Positions 34,759 to 44,911 of a stretch of 58,411 nucleotides of DNA are shown here, piece after piece (position 1 is the stretch's first letter; every line of letters starts with the position of its first letter). The position numbers were made by a program, and so were the translations under genes. The stretch is from Nostocales cyanobacterium (GTDB taxonomy: Bacteria; Cyanobacteriota; Cyanobacteriia; Cyanobacteriales; Nostocaceae), in contig RDXV01000009.1 in NCBI GenBank assembly GCA_004292695.1, positions 1-58,411 on the forward strand. Reading direction: 5' to 3'. The notes under the pieces were generated by a model. That model was not told the origin of the DNA. It did no database searches and saw nothing but the letters and a program-made list of their open reading frames with translations.

Positions 34759-35859
34759 ATGAAAATTGCTCTAGTCCATGATTACTTAACCCAGCGTGGT
34801 GGGGCAGAAAGAGTCTTTGAATTGCTTTGTAGACGCTACCCAGAAGCTGATATTTTCACATCTTTATATGATCCACAAAAAACAATTGATTTAGGTGAAA
34901 GGATAGTAAATACCACATTTCTACAAAATATACCTGGTGCTGCTAAATATTTTCGGTTAATAGCTCCTTTGTACTTTCCTGCATTTAGAGCTTTAGATTT
35001 ACAAGACTACGATTTAATTATTAGTAGTAGTACCAGTTTTGCCAAAGCAGTCAGAAAAAATCCCCAAGCCCGTCATATTTGTTTCTGTCATAATGTTACT
35101 AGGTTTTTGTGGGATACACAGACATATTTACGAGAATATGGAGACTATCGCTACTTTGCACCATTAATTGAAAGAGTATTTCAAATGATGAGAAATGTAG
35201 ACCTTAAATATTCTCAAGAACCAGATATTTATATTGCTAATTCCAGTATAGTTGCTCGGCGGATTCAGAAAATATATGGTAAACAAGCCATAGTCATTAA
35301 CTATCCAATTGATACCAGTAACTTTGTTTTTTCCGATATAAAACAAGAATACTACTTGGCATCTGCCCGAATGATAAGTTATAAACGTTTAGATATCATA
35401 GTCGAGGCATTCAACTGGTTAGGGTGGCATTTATTAATATCAGGTGACGGACCAGAACTAGAAAGGTTAAAATCTAAAGCATTATCAAATATAGAATTCT
35501 TAGGTCATGTCAGTGATAAGCAACGTAAAGACTTATTTTCTAGAGCAAAGTCAATTATTGTTGCCGCCTTAGAAGACTATGGATTAGTTCCGGTAGAGGC
35601 AAATGCTAGTGGAACTCCAGTAATTGCCTATGGAGCCGGTGGGGTATTAGATACTCAAATTCCTGGTAAAACAGGAGTATTTTTTAACCGACAAACTCCC
35701 GATTCTTTACAAGCTGCACTATTAGAAGCTATGGGAATATCTTGGGATTACGAAAATATTCGTAATCATGCTATCAATAATTTTTCAGAACAGGCATTTT
35801 TTCAAAAAGTGGAAAAAATTATTGGGCAAAATAGCAATCTCAATCACTCATTTATTTAA
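34759..35859 (+). CDS. GT4 family glycosyltransferase (mannosyltransferase-like)
   Basis: A 366-residue GT-B enzyme. The N-terminus MKIALVHDYLTQRGGAERV is typical of WcaI/WbaZ-type mannosyl- and related transferases. The C-terminal domain has YKRLDIIVEAF near 208, SGDGPELERL near 230 and the nucleotide-binding ALEDYGLVPVEANASGTPV segment near 272, with the GT4 E-x7-E pattern. It likely adds an early sugar to the lipid-linked repeat unit at the inner membrane. It lies between the sugar-modifying genes and the Wzc-like gene, matching the HEP-island order I recall. Confidence 0.9.
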   Translation: MKIALVHDYLTQRGGAERVFELLCRRYPEADIFTSLYDPQKTIDLGERIVNTTFLQNIPGAAKYFRLIAPLYFPAFRALDLQDYDLIISSSTSFAKAVRKNPQARHICFCHNVTRFLWDTQTYLREYGDYRYFAPLIERVFQMMRNVDLKYSQEPDIYIANSSIVARRIQKIYGKQAIVINYPIDTSNFVFSDIKQEYYLASARMISYKRLDIIVEAFNWLGWHLLISGDGPELERLKSKALSNIEFLGHVSDKQRKDLFSRAKSIIVAALEDYGLVPVEANASGTPVIAYGAGGVLDTQIPGKTGVFFNRQTPDSLQAALLEAMGISWDYENIRNHAINNFSEQAFFQKVEKIIGQNSNLNHSFI

Positions 35860-36072
35860 CTGAAAAATTCAGAAAGTGGAGTCTTGATCAAAATGAAGAA
35901 TTGAGAATACAGAATCGGGAATTTAAAAGAGATCACACTTTAATTATCACTGGCGATTTTTTGATAAAATCTCAACTTTGACATTGCTGATCTAAATAAT
36001 TCTGTTAATTCTTAAATTCTTCTCCATTAACTGAATAGCTTTACTAACAAACTACGCCTAGCGTTTTCCAGA

Positions 36073-36078
36073 GAAGGA
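36073..36078 (+). promoter_or_regulatory. Ribosome binding site GAAGGA for the Wzc-like gene
   Basis: GAAGGA ends 8 nt before a GTG codon at 36087 and supports that non-ATG start. Confidence 0.6.
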
Positions 36079-36086
36079 TAATAAAC

Positions 36087-38309
36087 GTGGTTCAAACAAG
36101 TCTCAACCCCCATATAAATCAAGTAGCTGACGAGCCAGGCTATGGACAAATGTTAGCCGTATTTGTTCGTAGATTTCCCTGGGTTTTATTAGTATTTCTC
36201 AGTTCTACTGCATTGGCTGGAATTATTACTTTAAAGACAAAGCCAACCTTTCAAAGTACAATGCAATTGCTAATAGAACCGAACTATGAAGGTAAACAAG
36301 AAAGAGATACTTTAGATACTCAATTTACTGACTCTAATGTTGTCATAGACACAGCAACACAGCTAAATTTAATGCGGAGTTCGGGATTACTGCAAAAAGC
36401 TGTTGATCAACTAAAATCTGAGTATCCCGACCTAACCGTTGCGGAAATGAAAAAATCTTTAGTCTTGACTCAAGTTAAGAACAAAGAAGAAGTTGTTACA
36501 AAAATCTTCCAAGTTGATTATAGTGATAATGATCCTGAAAAAACACAAAAAGTTCTAGCCGCAATTCGCAAAGTTTATCTTGAATATAATAAACAACAAC
36601 AAGATACACGCTTAAAGAAAGGCTTACAAGTCATTAGAGAACAACTCAGAAAAGCTAGTGATGAAGTAAACGCATCAGAAGCAAATTTGCAAAGATTCCG
36701 TAGACAACAAAATTTAATTGATCCAGAATTACAAGCCAAGGCAGTTGAAGAGTCTTTACATAATATTCAGAAAGAGCGCAGAGAAACTCGTTCTGAGTAT
36801 GAAGAAGCTGTAGCTAAACAAAAATCTTTGCAAGAACAACTCAATCGTTCTCCTCAAAATGCCTTAGTTTCCTCTCGTTTGAGTCAGTCTACACGCTATC
36901 AAGGTTTACTGAATGAAATTCAAAAAACTGAACTAGCTTTAGCTCAAGAAAGATTACGTTTTACTGATGATACTCCTAGTGTTCAACAACTCAATGAACA
37001 GCTACAAAGTCAAAAAGAACTGTTACAAAAAGAAGTGAGTAGAACATTAGGAAAAAAATCAAGTAATGCTTTTAGTTTTGGGGATAATCTGTTAGAACAA
37101 GGACAACTGGGAGAAATTGATCTAAATCTAACTGGTGAGTTAGTAGAAACCCAAACTACCATAGTGGCGTTAAGCGCTCGTGATCAAACCTTAGCGGCTA
37201 AAGAACAAGAACTAAGAGATCAACTCAAACGTTTTCCACCCTTGTTAGCTTATTACAATCGTATTCTTCCCCAATTAGAATTTAGTCGGGAAAGAATGGA
37301 ACAGTTATTAAGAGCAGAACAAAAATTGCGCCAAGAACTTTCCAAAGGTGGATTTAATTGGGAAGTGGTAGAAGAACCCCAAATAGGGATTCAATTAAGT
37401 CCCAACATGAAGCAAAATCTTTTATTAGGTGGTGTAGTGGGATTAATTTTAGGTGGTGTTGCGGCTTTTGTTCGTGAAGCATCTGATGATTCTGTCCACA
37501 CTACTGCTGAATTAGAAAAACAATTTGCTTTACCTTTGTTGGGAACAACACCAAAATTACCACCTGCTAAACCCAAGGAATCAATTATCAAATTACCGTT
37601 TGGTAAACCAGAAGTTCTTGCTCCTTGGACTATTCAGGTTTTGCAATCTCCACCCCGTTGGGAATCATTAGATTTGATTTATAAAAATATCGAACTTCTC
37701 AATGGTGTAGCTGATTTAAAATCTTTAATGGTGACATCTGCACTACCAGATGAAGGTAAATCAGCCTTGACTTTAGGTTTAGCGATGAGTGCAGCTAGAT
37801 TACACAAAAAGGTATTATTAATTGATGCTAATTTGCGCGATCCTAGCTTACACAAACAGCTAAATTTACCCAATGAACAAGGTTTATCTAGTCTATTAGC
37901 TAGTGATGTAACTATTCCTAATCAAATCGGAATTCCTTACTCCGGTTCAGCTTATATTGATATTTTAACTGCTGGACCAGTACCTGTAGATCCTGCCCAT
38001 CTTTTAAGTTCTCCACGCATGATTGAACTGATTCACGCATTTGAAGAAAATTATGATTTAGTTCTCATAGATGCACCCTCAGTTTTGGGTATGGTAGATG
38101 CAATACTCACAGCTTCATCCTGTCGTAGTGTGGTGATGGTGGCAAGTATTGGTAAAGTTACACGCAATAATTTAGCTCAAGCTACAGCTATGTTGAGTAA
38201 GTTAAATTTAATTGGAGTTGTAGCGAATGGAGTTTCTAATTCTGATACCACTTATGTACCCTATGTAAAGCAACAGCAATTGGTACTCAAACAAGTTGTA
38301 GAAAAATAA
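36087..38309 (+). CDS. Wzc-like polysaccharide co-polymerase / tyrosine autokinase
   Basis: A 740-residue inner-membrane protein with GTG start. The N-terminal Wzz domain has its first helix at about 30-50. A long periplasmic coiled coil (about 150-420) leads to the second helix near 438-460, and a cytosolic BY-kinase domain follows. The kinase Walker A is SALPDEGKSAL (near 551-561), with LIDANLRDP near 577 and DLVLIDAPS near 655 as Walker A' and B. It should regulate chain length and export. The C-terminal end has only two tyrosines (TTYVPYVKQQ), fewer than the Tyr cluster of E. coli Wzc. It precedes hepC as in PCC 7120. Confidence 0.92.
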   Translation: MVQTSLNPHINQVADEPGYGQMLAVFVRRFPWVLLVFLSSTALAGIITLKTKPTFQSTMQLLIEPNYEGKQERDTLDTQFTDSNVVIDTATQLNLMRSSGLLQKAVDQLKSEYPDLTVAEMKKSLVLTQVKNKEEVVTKIFQVDYSDNDPEKTQKVLAAIRKVYLEYNKQQQDTRLKKGLQVIREQLRKASDEVNASEANLQRFRRQQNLIDPELQAKAVEESLHNIQKERRETRSEYEEAVAKQKSLQEQLNRSPQNALVSSRLSQSTRYQGLLNEIQKTELALAQERLRFTDDTPSVQQLNEQLQSQKELLQKEVSRTLGKKSSNAFSFGDNLLEQGQLGEIDLNLTGELVETQTTIVALSARDQTLAAKEQELRDQLKRFPPLLAYYNRILPQLEFSRERMEQLLRAEQKLRQELSKGGFNWEVVEEPQIGIQLSPNMKQNLLLGGVVGLILGGVAAFVREASDDSVHTTAELEKQFALPLLGTTPKLPPAKPKESIIKLPFGKPEVLAPWTIQVLQSPPRWESLDLIYKNIELLNGVADLKSLMVTSALPDEGKSALTLGLAMSAARLHKKVLLIDANLRDPSLHKQLNLPNEQGLSSLLASDVTIPNQIGIPYSGSAYIDILTAGPVPVDPAHLLSSPRMIELIHAFEENYDLVLIDAPSVLGMVDAILTASSCRSVVMVASIGKVTRNNLAQATAMLSKLNLIGVVANGVSNSDTTYVPYVKQQQLVLKQVVEK

Positions 38310-38774
38310 AATAGGATTCCTAGATCAATTCTTTGAGGGGTTTAGTATGACTGAACCCCTCTCTATTATTTATAGCAATTTAATTGATCTAAAATCAAAT
38401 TTAATAAAATACTTAAAAAAGTAATTTTTTTTTAAAGAAAAAATAAAGATTTGAATTAATCATCATTCAAAATCCGTAATTCCTATATTCTAGAAATTAA
38501 GAACGCAAACACAAAAATATCAGAGCATTTTTAGATAACTACATCAGAATTAGTAGTTATTATCCTATTAATTTTCCAACACGTTACAGGATAATTACAC
38601 CGTTACATATTAGCAAAGAGCAAATTATTGTCTATTACTCTGCACCTTAAAAATTGCTGTTTGCTTAATTCTCTTCAAAATTTTCTGTACTTTCATATCT
38701 ACAGAAAAATATAAGTTTACCTGCAATTTTATTTTTCAACTCAGTTATTAGCCATCGTCTAAATTTTCAGACTT
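38310..38774. other. Intergenic region upstream of hepC
   Basis: A 465-bp gap. After the terminator hairpin at 38335-38361 it is AT-rich and ORF-free. Such a long leader suggests hepC has its own promoter, plausibly under developmental control. Confidence 0.5.
38335..38361 (+). terminator. Hairpin terminator after the Wzc-like gene
   Basis: GAGGGGTTT (38335-38343) pairs with GAACCCCTC (38353-38361), one G-T pair, 9-nt loop. It is followed by TCTATTATTTAT. Confidence 0.6.
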
Positions 38775-39515
38775 ATGACAATTTCAATTATACCTAGCTT
38801 ACAAGAAAACAACAACATTGATCAGCATCACACTTTTCATCCCCGCAACTGTACACTGCATTGGCGTAGAGGTCAACTATTAGTAAAATATCCTCAAAAT
38901 GTACATCAACCATATTTACCTTCCCTAGAAGATCCACAATTATTAATTGAGTGTTTAAAACATTCTCCCATTAATTTAGTCACCATAGATCCAATACTGG
39001 GTGATACTACATTGAAATTTTGGTTAAATGCTTGTCAACAAGCAAATAAACCTATATATATCAGTCCCTCTGCGAGAAATAATCGCTCCCAAACAAGCCA
39101 CAAATTTGTTAAATTCATCCAATCAATTATTGATCCCATTTTGGCATTAATTTTACTAATTCTGGTAAGTCCTCTAATGTTGATCTTAACAGTAATGATA
39201 TTGTCAGCCGGATCTGCTTCTTTATTCTCTCAAGAATGGCAAATAGGAGAAAATGGTAAGATTTTTCCCCTCTTTAGTTTCTGTACTTATAGAAAAGATC
39301 AGCAAAGGACATTTATCGGATTTTTGATGAGTAAATATCACTTGGTGAATTTACCTCAATTATTTAATGTCTTACGAGGGGAAATGTCATTATTAGGATG
39401 TAAAAATTTACGCCTAGAAGATGTAATTAAATATAGTCTCACCAAAGATATCCGTCAAGTAGATGAACTCAAGAAAGTAATAAATTCTTGGCAAATAGAA
39501 GCTAAGGTATCATAA
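38775..39515 (+). CDS. hepC: HepC-like sugar transferase homologue
   Basis: A 246-residue protein. The C-terminal half (about 110-246) resembles bacterial sugar (phosphoglycosyl) transferases: a membrane helix near 120-145, a GENGKIFPLFSFCTYRKD segment, then LPQLFNVLRGEMSLLG near 196. Landmark residues are altered: LDELPQ is VNLPQ and VGPRP is LGCKN, so catalysis may be weak or changed. The N-terminal ~100 residues are soluble. Position between the Wzc-like gene and the HepA-like exporter matches hepC of PCC 7120, needed for heterocyst envelope polysaccharide. Assignment rests on this context plus the degenerate family signature. Confidence 0.82.
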   Translation: MTISIIPSLQENNNIDQHHTFHPRNCTLHWRRGQLLVKYPQNVHQPYLPSLEDPQLLIECLKHSPINLVTIDPILGDTTLKFWLNACQQANKPIYISPSARNNRSQTSHKFVKFIQSIIDPILALILLILVSPLMLILTVMILSAGSASLFSQEWQIGENGKIFPLFSFCTYRKDQQRTFIGFLMSKYHLVNLPQLFNVLRGEMSLLGCKNLRLEDVIKYSLTKDIRQVDELKKVINSWQIEAKVS

Positions 39516-39530
39516 ATCAAATCTTATTAA

Positions 39531-39576
39531 ACTAGGATGAAAATATATTTATCATATATTTAATATTTATCCTAGT
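39531..39576 (+). terminator. Terminator hairpin after hepC
   Basis: ACTAGGATGAAAATAT pairs imperfectly with ATATTTATCCTAGT (ending 39576). A T-rich tract (ATGTTTTTTTGATT) follows, a good Rho-independent pattern on the plus strand. Confidence 0.7.
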
Positions 39577-39666
39577 ATGTTTTTTTGATTAAACCTGATA
39601 TTACTTCCTGTTTGAATATCTTTAGGCAAGAATTATGTATCTAATTTTCAAATAAATTTTACTTTT

Positions 39667-40614
39667 ATGATGCGTGCAGCAATTTGTACTGTTTTTGAAA
39701 AAGACTACCATTATGGTGTAGGGGTATTAGTAAATTCTCTCTATCACCAAGGTTTTAGAGGGGTATTTTGGGCTGGATATCGTGGTAATTTACCACCTTG
39801 GGTTGATTCTGCCCAAGAAAAAGACGGTTATCATGAATTCCCTGTAGCTGAAGGTTGTGTGATTAGATTTGTGGAAATCAAAACATGGAAACATTTAGGT
39901 TTTTACAAACCTGATTTTATGTCCAAACTGTGGGATGAATATTGCCCAGATATTGATGCTTTATTTTACTTTGATCCTGATATCGTCAATAAGTGCCGAT
40001 GGGATTTTTATGAAAATTGGGTAAGTCAAGGAATTGCCCTTTGTGGTGATTCTTGGTATTTAGTTTCTGCTAATCATCCTCGACGTTTAGCATGGAAAAA
40101 TTTTGCCGAAAATAATGGTTTTGTTTGTGAACGGGAACTGGATTATCACTACAATAGTGGGTTTATCGGTATCCCTAAAAAGTATAAATCTATCCTGACA
40201 ATTTGGCAGAAATTAGAAGAACTAGGAGAGACAGTAGGATATACAAATTTAGAAAGTTTGTATGGAGATAATAGCTTTCATATTTTTCCATATCTTTATG
40301 GAGATCAAACATATTTGAATTTAGCATTGATGCTAACAAATCACCCTTTAAGTACCGTTGGTCCTGATGGCATGGATTTTATTCCTGGTGGTACGATTAT
40401 GTCTCATGCCACTGTACCAAATATTAAACCTTGGCGCAAGAAATTGATGCTTAGTGCTTTAACTGGTAACGCGCCTACCATCACTGATAAATTATATTGG
40501 CAACACAGTCAAACACCTATTCAGCTTTATTCACAAGCAAAATTTATGTGGCAAAAATTAGAAATTTTGTTTGGTTCTGCAATTGGTCGTTTTATTCGCC
40601 GTTCTCCAATGTAA
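39667..40614 (+). CDS. Putative GT-A-like glycosyltransferase
   Basis: A 315-residue protein. The N-terminus (AAICTVFEKDYHYGVGVLVN) resembles the opening strand of GT8-type retaining transferases, and YFDPDIV near 101-107 is a plausible DxD metal site. HYNSGFIGIPK near 158 fits the acceptor region of such enzymes. No signal peptide is seen. It sits between hepC and hepA on the same strand and probably contributes a sugar to the heterocyst polysaccharide. I cannot name the family securely. Confidence 0.7.
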   Translation: MMRAAICTVFEKDYHYGVGVLVNSLYHQGFRGVFWAGYRGNLPPWVDSAQEKDGYHEFPVAEGCVIRFVEIKTWKHLGFYKPDFMSKLWDEYCPDIDALFYFDPDIVNKCRWDFYENWVSQGIALCGDSWYLVSANHPRRLAWKNFAENNGFVCERELDYHYNSGFIGIPKKYKSILTIWQKLEELGETVGYTNLESLYGDNSFHIFPYLYGDQTYLNLALMLTNHPLSTVGPDGMDFIPGGTIMSHATVPNIKPWRKKLMLSALTGNAPTITDKLYWQHSQTPIQLYSQAKFMWQKLEILFGSAIGRFIRRSPM

Positions 40615-40735
40615 GTAAATACAAATACATGAAGTTTAATAATTCAAAATAGTCCTGTGAATATGATCATTTCTCAACTTTTATATTCTATCAGGTCTTT
40701 GTTAATCATTCTGTTAATTAACCTACTTATAAATT

Positions 40736-42565
40736 ATGTATCTCAAATTTTCTCGATCTACCTTAAATATTTTCAAGTCTACCAACTTTTGGAAAAATCA
40801 TCACTTAATTGCCAGGGAATTTAAACACTTCCGTTGGGTAGCTATATTAGCTATAGTTTTTTCAGCTTTAGCTGCTGGTTTTGAAGGTTTTGGTTTAGGT
40901 TTTTTGTTAGTATTTTTGCAAAGTCTGACTACTCCTAATGCTGAACCAGTGAAAACAGGTATTGAATGGTTTGATATCTTGATTTTAGGTATTAACACAT
41001 CAACAATGGAGCGGCTATATAGAGTATCGGCTCTGATTGTCACTACTACTTGTATCCGGGCATTTTTTAATTATGCAAGCTCTTTTTGCATCCAAATTAG
41101 TGAAATTAACCTAGTAGATAATTTACGTAAACGTATTTTTGAACAGTTAGCTTCTCAAAGCCTGATTTATTTCAGTCAAAAAAATTCAGGAGAACTAATT
41201 AATACTCTCACCAATGAAATGGAGAGAATTAGACAAATTTTTGGAGGAATAGCTTTTTTAACTACTAGAAGTTTAACTTTAATAGTATATTCTATTTCTT
41301 TATTTGTTTTATCTTGGCAACTATCCATAGTTTCTATTTTATTATTTGGTCTTTTAGCAGTAGGACTATCAACCTTAAATAAACAAATTAGAGAACGAAG
41401 TTTTACTATTACTAAAGCTAATGATCATTTCACGGCTAGAGCTTTAGAATTTATCGAAGGTATACGTACAGTTCATGCTTTTTCTACTCAAGAATTTGAA
41501 CAGCAAAGATATAATCAAGCCAGTGGTAATATAGTCACAGCTTGGAAGAAAGTTTACTGGATTTCTTTATCTGTTAGACCTCTAGCGGAAAGTTTATCTA
41601 CTTTAATTCTCATTACCATGATTTGTGTAGCTTTGGTAACGGGATTAATGGAAGTTTCTACATTGTTAACTTTCTTCTTTGTACTGTTCCGACTTGTACC
41701 CATGACTCAAGACTTAAATGGAGCAATAGCTTTTTTAAGTACCCAAGCTGGGGCGGTGGAAAATATCAAAGATTTACTCAAACCAGATGATAAAATTTAT
41801 TTCCAAAATGGTCATCTTCACTTTGGTAGACTAAACAGAAGTATAGATATTATCGCTGTCAATTTTGGTTATAAACCTAATCGTTTAGTTCTCAAAGATA
41901 TTACCCTGACAATTGAAAAGGGAAAAATGATTGCTTTTGTAGGTGCATCTGGTGGAGGCAAGACTACACTGGCTGATTTAATTGCTAGATTTTATGATCC
42001 AAAAGATGGTAAAATTCTCATAGATGGTGTGAATTTACAACAGTTTGAGATTAATTCTCTCCGCCGGAAAATGGCAATTGTTAGCCAAAAAAGTTTTATT
42101 TTCAATACCTCTATCCGCAATAATATTTCCTATGGGACATCAGATGCAACTGAGGCAGAAATAATAGAAGCTGCACGTTTAGCCAATGCCTTAGAATTTA
42201 TCAAAAAATTACCCCAAGGATTAGATACAATCATTGGCACTGATGGTGTGCAATTATCTGGTGGACAGCAACAAAGAATTGCGATTGCACGGGCATTAGT
42301 TAGAGATCCAGAAATTCTAATTTTAGATGAACCAACCAGTGCTTTAGACTCAATTACTGAACAGGTAATTCAAGAACTATTAGATAAATTTACCATCGGT
42401 AGAACAGTAATTGTCATTGCCCATCGCCTATCTACAATTGCTAAAGCTGATAAGGTTATTGTCTTGGAACAAGGACAAATTGTAGAACAGGGACAATACC
42501 AAGAACTGCTCAAACAGCGTGGGAAGTTTTGGCAATATTATCAAGTTCAAAATGAAGTGGGATAA
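40736..42565 (+). CDS. hepA: HepA-like ABC exporter (polysaccharide export)
   Basis: A 609-residue half-transporter with a fused membrane domain (about 35-335, six helices) and nucleotide-binding domain. The latter has Walker A GASGGGKTT (403-411), signature LSGGQ (507-511) and Walker B ILILDEP (527-533). It belongs to the MsbA/HlyB-like exporter group. In Anabaena, HepA is needed for deposition of heterocyst envelope polysaccharide. Its length, type and position beside hepC support this identity. It presumably works as a homodimer in the plasma membrane of developing heterocysts, moving lipid-linked saccharide outward. Confidence 0.9.
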   Translation: MYLKFSRSTLNIFKSTNFWKNHHLIAREFKHFRWVAILAIVFSALAAGFEGFGLGFLLVFLQSLTTPNAEPVKTGIEWFDILILGINTSTMERLYRVSALIVTTTCIRAFFNYASSFCIQISEINLVDNLRKRIFEQLASQSLIYFSQKNSGELINTLTNEMERIRQIFGGIAFLTTRSLTLIVYSISLFVLSWQLSIVSILLFGLLAVGLSTLNKQIRERSFTITKANDHFTARALEFIEGIRTVHAFSTQEFEQQRYNQASGNIVTAWKKVYWISLSVRPLAESLSTLILITMICVALVTGLMEVSTLLTFFFVLFRLVPMTQDLNGAIAFLSTQAGAVENIKDLLKPDDKIYFQNGHLHFGRLNRSIDIIAVNFGYKPNRLVLKDITLTIEKGKMIAFVGASGGGKTTLADLIARFYDPKDGKILIDGVNLQQFEINSLRRKMAIVSQKSFIFNTSIRNNISYGTSDATEAEIIEAARLANALEFIKKLPQGLDTIIGTDGVQLSGGQQQRIAIARALVRDPEILILDEPTSALDSITEQVIQELLDKFTIGRTVIVIAHRLSTIAKADKVIVLEQGQIVEQGQYQELLKQRGKFWQYYQVQNEVG

Positions 42566-42605
42566 ATAATAAATAGAACATTGACTACTTAATTAAAGCA
42601 AAAAA

Positions 42606-43745
42606 ATGATTAGTGAACAATTAGCTAATTTCAATGGTAGGGTATACTTTTTTTGTTTACCAAGAACGGAAACTGAGGGAGGTGATCAATTTCAACATTT
42701 ATTTATCTGTTTAGCAGAAGGTTTTAAAGAATTAGGAATTTCAATTTTTTCTAATATTAACTATTGGCAAGAATCACCGGATAGCCAAGAATATTTGTTC
42801 CGTCATTCCCCAGATATTACCCCTAATGATTGTTCAATAGTAATATTTAGTAACAACTGGTTTAACAGTAATTATCCTTCACCCGAAAACCTATTTCATT
42901 CTCAACGTAAATATGTGACTGTTTATTTAGATGGCAATGATAATAACCAAGATTATGATCAACGTCCTGAATATAAACAGTTTGATTTTGTATTGAGAAC
43001 TCATTATAATCGGCACTTAAATTATCCTAGTAATTTTTATCCTTGGGGCTTTGGTTTAAGTAATCGGATTCTCAAAGAATTACAAGATTTACCCAAATTT
43101 CAGGATAGGAAAAAACAAATACTGATTAATTTTCGCCATTGGCAAACAGGCCATCCTGTGAGAAATTTTACTTCTAGTTTATTAATTCCTGAAATTAGTA
43201 AATTTTTAGCCATAGATAATAGTGTAGATGATAAAGCTAATTATTCTCGAGATCCATACCATTATTTACATTGGCTACAAACAGGTGCAAGACACTATCC
43301 CAGTTATTATCAAAGGTTAAAAAATTCTATGGCCTGTGCTTGTTTTGGTGGTTTTTTTGTACCTAGTTTTCCTCAAAAAGCTGGTAGTTTAATTAATCGA
43401 AATCTCCAAAAGATTATGACTAGATTGAAATTAAAATCTCATACCGTTGCACAGTGGGATAGTTGGCGTTTATGGGAATCTTTAGCCGCTGGTTGTGCTA
43501 CTTTTCATTTAGATTTTGATAAATACGGGATTACTTTACCAACAATGCCAGTAAAGTGGCAACACTACATCGGTATAGATTTAGATGATATCAAAACAGC
43601 TATAGATCGAATAAATGATGATCCAAATCTTTTAGAAACTATAGCTTTTAATGGTCGAAATTGGGCAATTGAAAACTATAGTCCATTACCAACAGCTTTA
43701 CGCTTTTTAGAAATAATTTACCAACAAAAGATTGTTATACAATAG
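42606..43745 (+). CDS. Glycosyltransferase-like protein of the HEP cluster
   Basis: A 379-residue soluble protein. The C-terminal part contains WDSWRLWESLAAGCATFHLD near 292 and NGRNWAIENYSPLPTALRFL near 350. Both resemble the sugar-nucleotide-binding half of GT-B (GT1/GT4 or exostosin-like) transferases. The N-terminal half is less typical. It begins 40 nt after hepA, so co-expression is likely. A polysaccharide-assembly role is inferred from these weak signatures and context. Confidence 0.68.
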   Translation: MISEQLANFNGRVYFFCLPRTETEGGDQFQHLFICLAEGFKELGISIFSNINYWQESPDSQEYLFRHSPDITPNDCSIVIFSNNWFNSNYPSPENLFHSQRKYVTVYLDGNDNNQDYDQRPEYKQFDFVLRTHYNRHLNYPSNFYPWGFGLSNRILKELQDLPKFQDRKKQILINFRHWQTGHPVRNFTSSLLIPEISKFLAIDNSVDDKANYSRDPYHYLHWLQTGARHYPSYYQRLKNSMACACFGGFFVPSFPQKAGSLINRNLQKIMTRLKLKSHTVAQWDSWRLWESLAAGCATFHLDFDKYGITLPTMPVKWQHYIGIDLDDIKTAIDRINDDPNLLETIAFNGRNWAIENYSPLPTALRFLEIIYQQKIVIQ

Positions 43746-43876
43746 ATAAAAATACTTTAATTAAGGTATTTTAGTTAGTGATTAAATGCTATTTAATAGC
43801 GTGGCTAAATTATTAATTCTTATGTTAATCAGGAATTTAGCATCAGATAAATCATCCCCTACAGAAATTTACAAAT

Positions 43877-44863
43877 ATGTCTATTAACTCTAATTTATCT
43901 GAACCTCTGGTTAGTATTATTATCCCTACATATAATCGTCCAGATTATCTCAAACAGGCGATTTATAGTGCAGTCACACAAACCTATAAAAATATAGAAA
44001 TTGTTGTTTCTGATAATTGTAGTCCTGAAAGTCCTCAATCTTTAGTAGAATCTTTTGCTGATCCTAGAATTAGATTTTGGCGACATCCTGAAAATGTGGG
44101 AATGCTAAAAAATCAGATGAATGGGTTTAAAATGGCACGGGGTAAATATGTCGCTAGTCTTCATGATGATGATATGTGGACTCCAAATTTCTTGGCTAAA
44201 CTTATTCCCCATTTAGAAAATAATCCTAATTTAATTCTTGCTTTTTCTGATCAATATATTATTGATAATCAAGGGAAAATAGATACTGTTAAAACTGAGG
44301 AATGTTCCCGATATTATAAACGTCAACAGTTGGCTTCGGGAATTTATTGGGATTTCCAAAAAATGGGTTTAATTGATAAAAGTATTCCTACGGCTTCAGC
44401 TTGTGTAATGAGAAATGGTTTAATTGATTGGGATAGTATTCCCTTAGAAATTGGGGGAATGTGGGATCTATATATAACTTACCTATGTTGTATTTCCGGT
44501 TATGGTTTATATTACGATTATGAAAAATTAACCTATTATCGTAACCATGAACAAACCGACACTAATATCAGTGGTAGACGTAATATCCAAGCTAAGATTC
44601 GTAATGCTAAAAGTGCTATTTTCTGTTATCAGATTTTTATGGATAATCCCAAAATCCAAAGGTTTCATTCTCATTTTAGAAAACTCTGGTTAGAAGCACA
44701 CACAACTTTAGGTATCGGTTTGATGCGAGATCAAAAAAATGTTGATGCTCGTTCTTTATTTTGGCGAACATTACAGCAACAAAAATTTAATTTACGGACT
44801 TTTATAGCTTTGATTATCAGTTTCATACCTACAAAATTAACTAATAAATTACTAGGTACTTGA
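43877..44863 (+). CDS. GT2 family glycosyltransferase
   Basis: A 328-residue GT-A enzyme with PLVSIIIPTYNRPDYLKQAI at the N-terminus, VVSDNCSPES near 47 and SLHDDDMWTP near 93 providing the DxD metal site. The C-terminus ends in a hydrophobic, basic stretch that may touch the membrane. It is a standard inverting sugar transferase; donor and acceptor are unknown. It lies in the same-strand run of HEP-island genes downstream of hepA. Confidence 0.92.
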   Translation: MSINSNLSEPLVSIIIPTYNRPDYLKQAIYSAVTQTYKNIEIVVSDNCSPESPQSLVESFADPRIRFWRHPENVGMLKNQMNGFKMARGKYVASLHDDDMWTPNFLAKLIPHLENNPNLILAFSDQYIIDNQGKIDTVKTEECSRYYKRQQLASGIYWDFQKMGLIDKSIPTASACVMRNGLIDWDSIPLEIGGMWDLYITYLCCISGYGLYYDYEKLTYYRNHEQTDTNISGRRNIQAKIRNAKSAIFCYQIFMDNPKIQRFHSHFRKLWLEAHTTLGIGLMRDQKNVDARSLFWRTLQQQKFNLRTFIALIISFIPTKLTNKLLGT

Positions 44864-44911
44864 GCATTATTGAATTGATGAAAATATTAGCTTTTATAGA
44901 GGATTTAATCA

